Origin: Deltaproteobacteria bacterium
GTDB taxonomy: Bacteria; Desulfobacterota; BSN033; UBA1163
Direction of reading: 5' to 3'
DNA: 5,640 nucleotides
Assembly (NCBI GenBank): GCA_016875155.1
Contig: VGSD01000210.1
Location: 1 to 5,640 of the forward strand
Of the stretch, positions 5,458 to 5,640 are shown piece by piece. Within the stretch, counting starts at the first letter, position 1. Every line of letters starts with the position of its first letter. The translations under genes were made by a program, and so were the position numbers. The notes below the pieces were generated by a model, which saw only the letters and a program-made list of their open reading frames with translations, made no database searches and was not told the DNA's origin.

Positions 5458-5640
5458 ATGAAGGTAAATAAAATTGATCACATCTGTATTGCCGTGAAAG
5501 ATTTGGATGCAGCGCGAAAAGTCTGGGAGCCCATCCTTGGAAAACCGCGACCCGATGACCCCTATGTGGATGAGCCTGAAAAGATCAGGGTGGCCAGATA
5601 CTGGCTTGGAGAAGTGGGGTTCGAACTGATGGAGTCCACA
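5458..5640 (+). CDS. Second VOC-family (methylmalonyl-CoA epimerase-like) protein, 3'-truncated by the window
   Basis: The first 61 codons of a gene that continues past the window edge. The ATG lies 7 bases after AGGAG (5446-5450). The visible half contains KIDHICIAVKDLDAAR (5-20), EKIRVARYWLGEV (41-53) and FELMEST (55-61), the N-terminal VOC module. By eye about 34 of 60 aligned residues are identical to the complete VOC protein at 2206-2625, with one extra residue before EKI, so the two are paralogues. The expected metal ligands His8 and Glu56 are present; the diagnostic third ligand lies beyond the window, so it cannot be said whether this copy keeps a full epimerase metal site. It may supply the active counterpart of the first, degenerate copy, but that is speculation. 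Confidence 0.88.
   Translation, partial: MKVNKIDHICIAVKDLDAARKVWEPILGKPRPDDPYVDEPEKIRVARYWLGEVGFELMEST

Overview
The window carries five protein-coding genes, all on the + strand; the first and last run off the window edges. It reads as accessory catabolic DNA from a bacterium with strong GGAGG-type ribosome binding sites and moderate GC. Two palindromic intergenic elements resemble repeats I associate with anaerobic Desulfobacterota (Deltaproteobacteria) and similar sediment lineages. That taxonomic guess is an inference of low to moderate confidence.

Layout: (1) 1-1986, the C-terminal ~85% of a molybdenum hydroxylase large subunit (xanthine dehydrogenase / 4-hydroxybenzoyl-CoA reductase family). 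(2) 1987-2205, an AT-rich intergenic region with two palindromes and three AAAGGT repeats, probably the control region of the next gene. (3) 2206-2625, a small VOC-fold protein related to methylmalonyl-CoA epimerase. (4) 2626-2821, a spacer holding a double-hairpin inverted repeat. (5) 2822-3964, a saccharopine-dehydrogenase-family NAD(P)-binding oxidoreductase. (6) 3997-5259, a class III PLP aminotransferase of the glutamate-1-semialdehyde aminomutase type, 32 bases downstream and almost certainly cotranscribed with (5). (7) 5260-5457, a spacer with a second, different double-hairpin repeat and a candidate promoter. (8) 5458 to the window end, the first 61 codons of a second VOC protein that is a clear paralogue of (3).

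The set (Mo hydroxylase, two epimerase-like VOC proteins, a dehydrogenase and an aminotransferase) suggests a degradative pathway for a nitrogen-containing or CoA-linked substrate, but the substrate cannot be read from the sequence. The most notable points are at active sites. The Mo hydroxylase has Met where the family's catalytic Glu is expected. The complete VOC protein has Leu where methylmalonyl-CoA epimerase has a metal-binding His. The aminotransferase lacks the usual 'EP' segment. Together these suggest diverged enzymes with altered chemistry rather than textbook members of their families.
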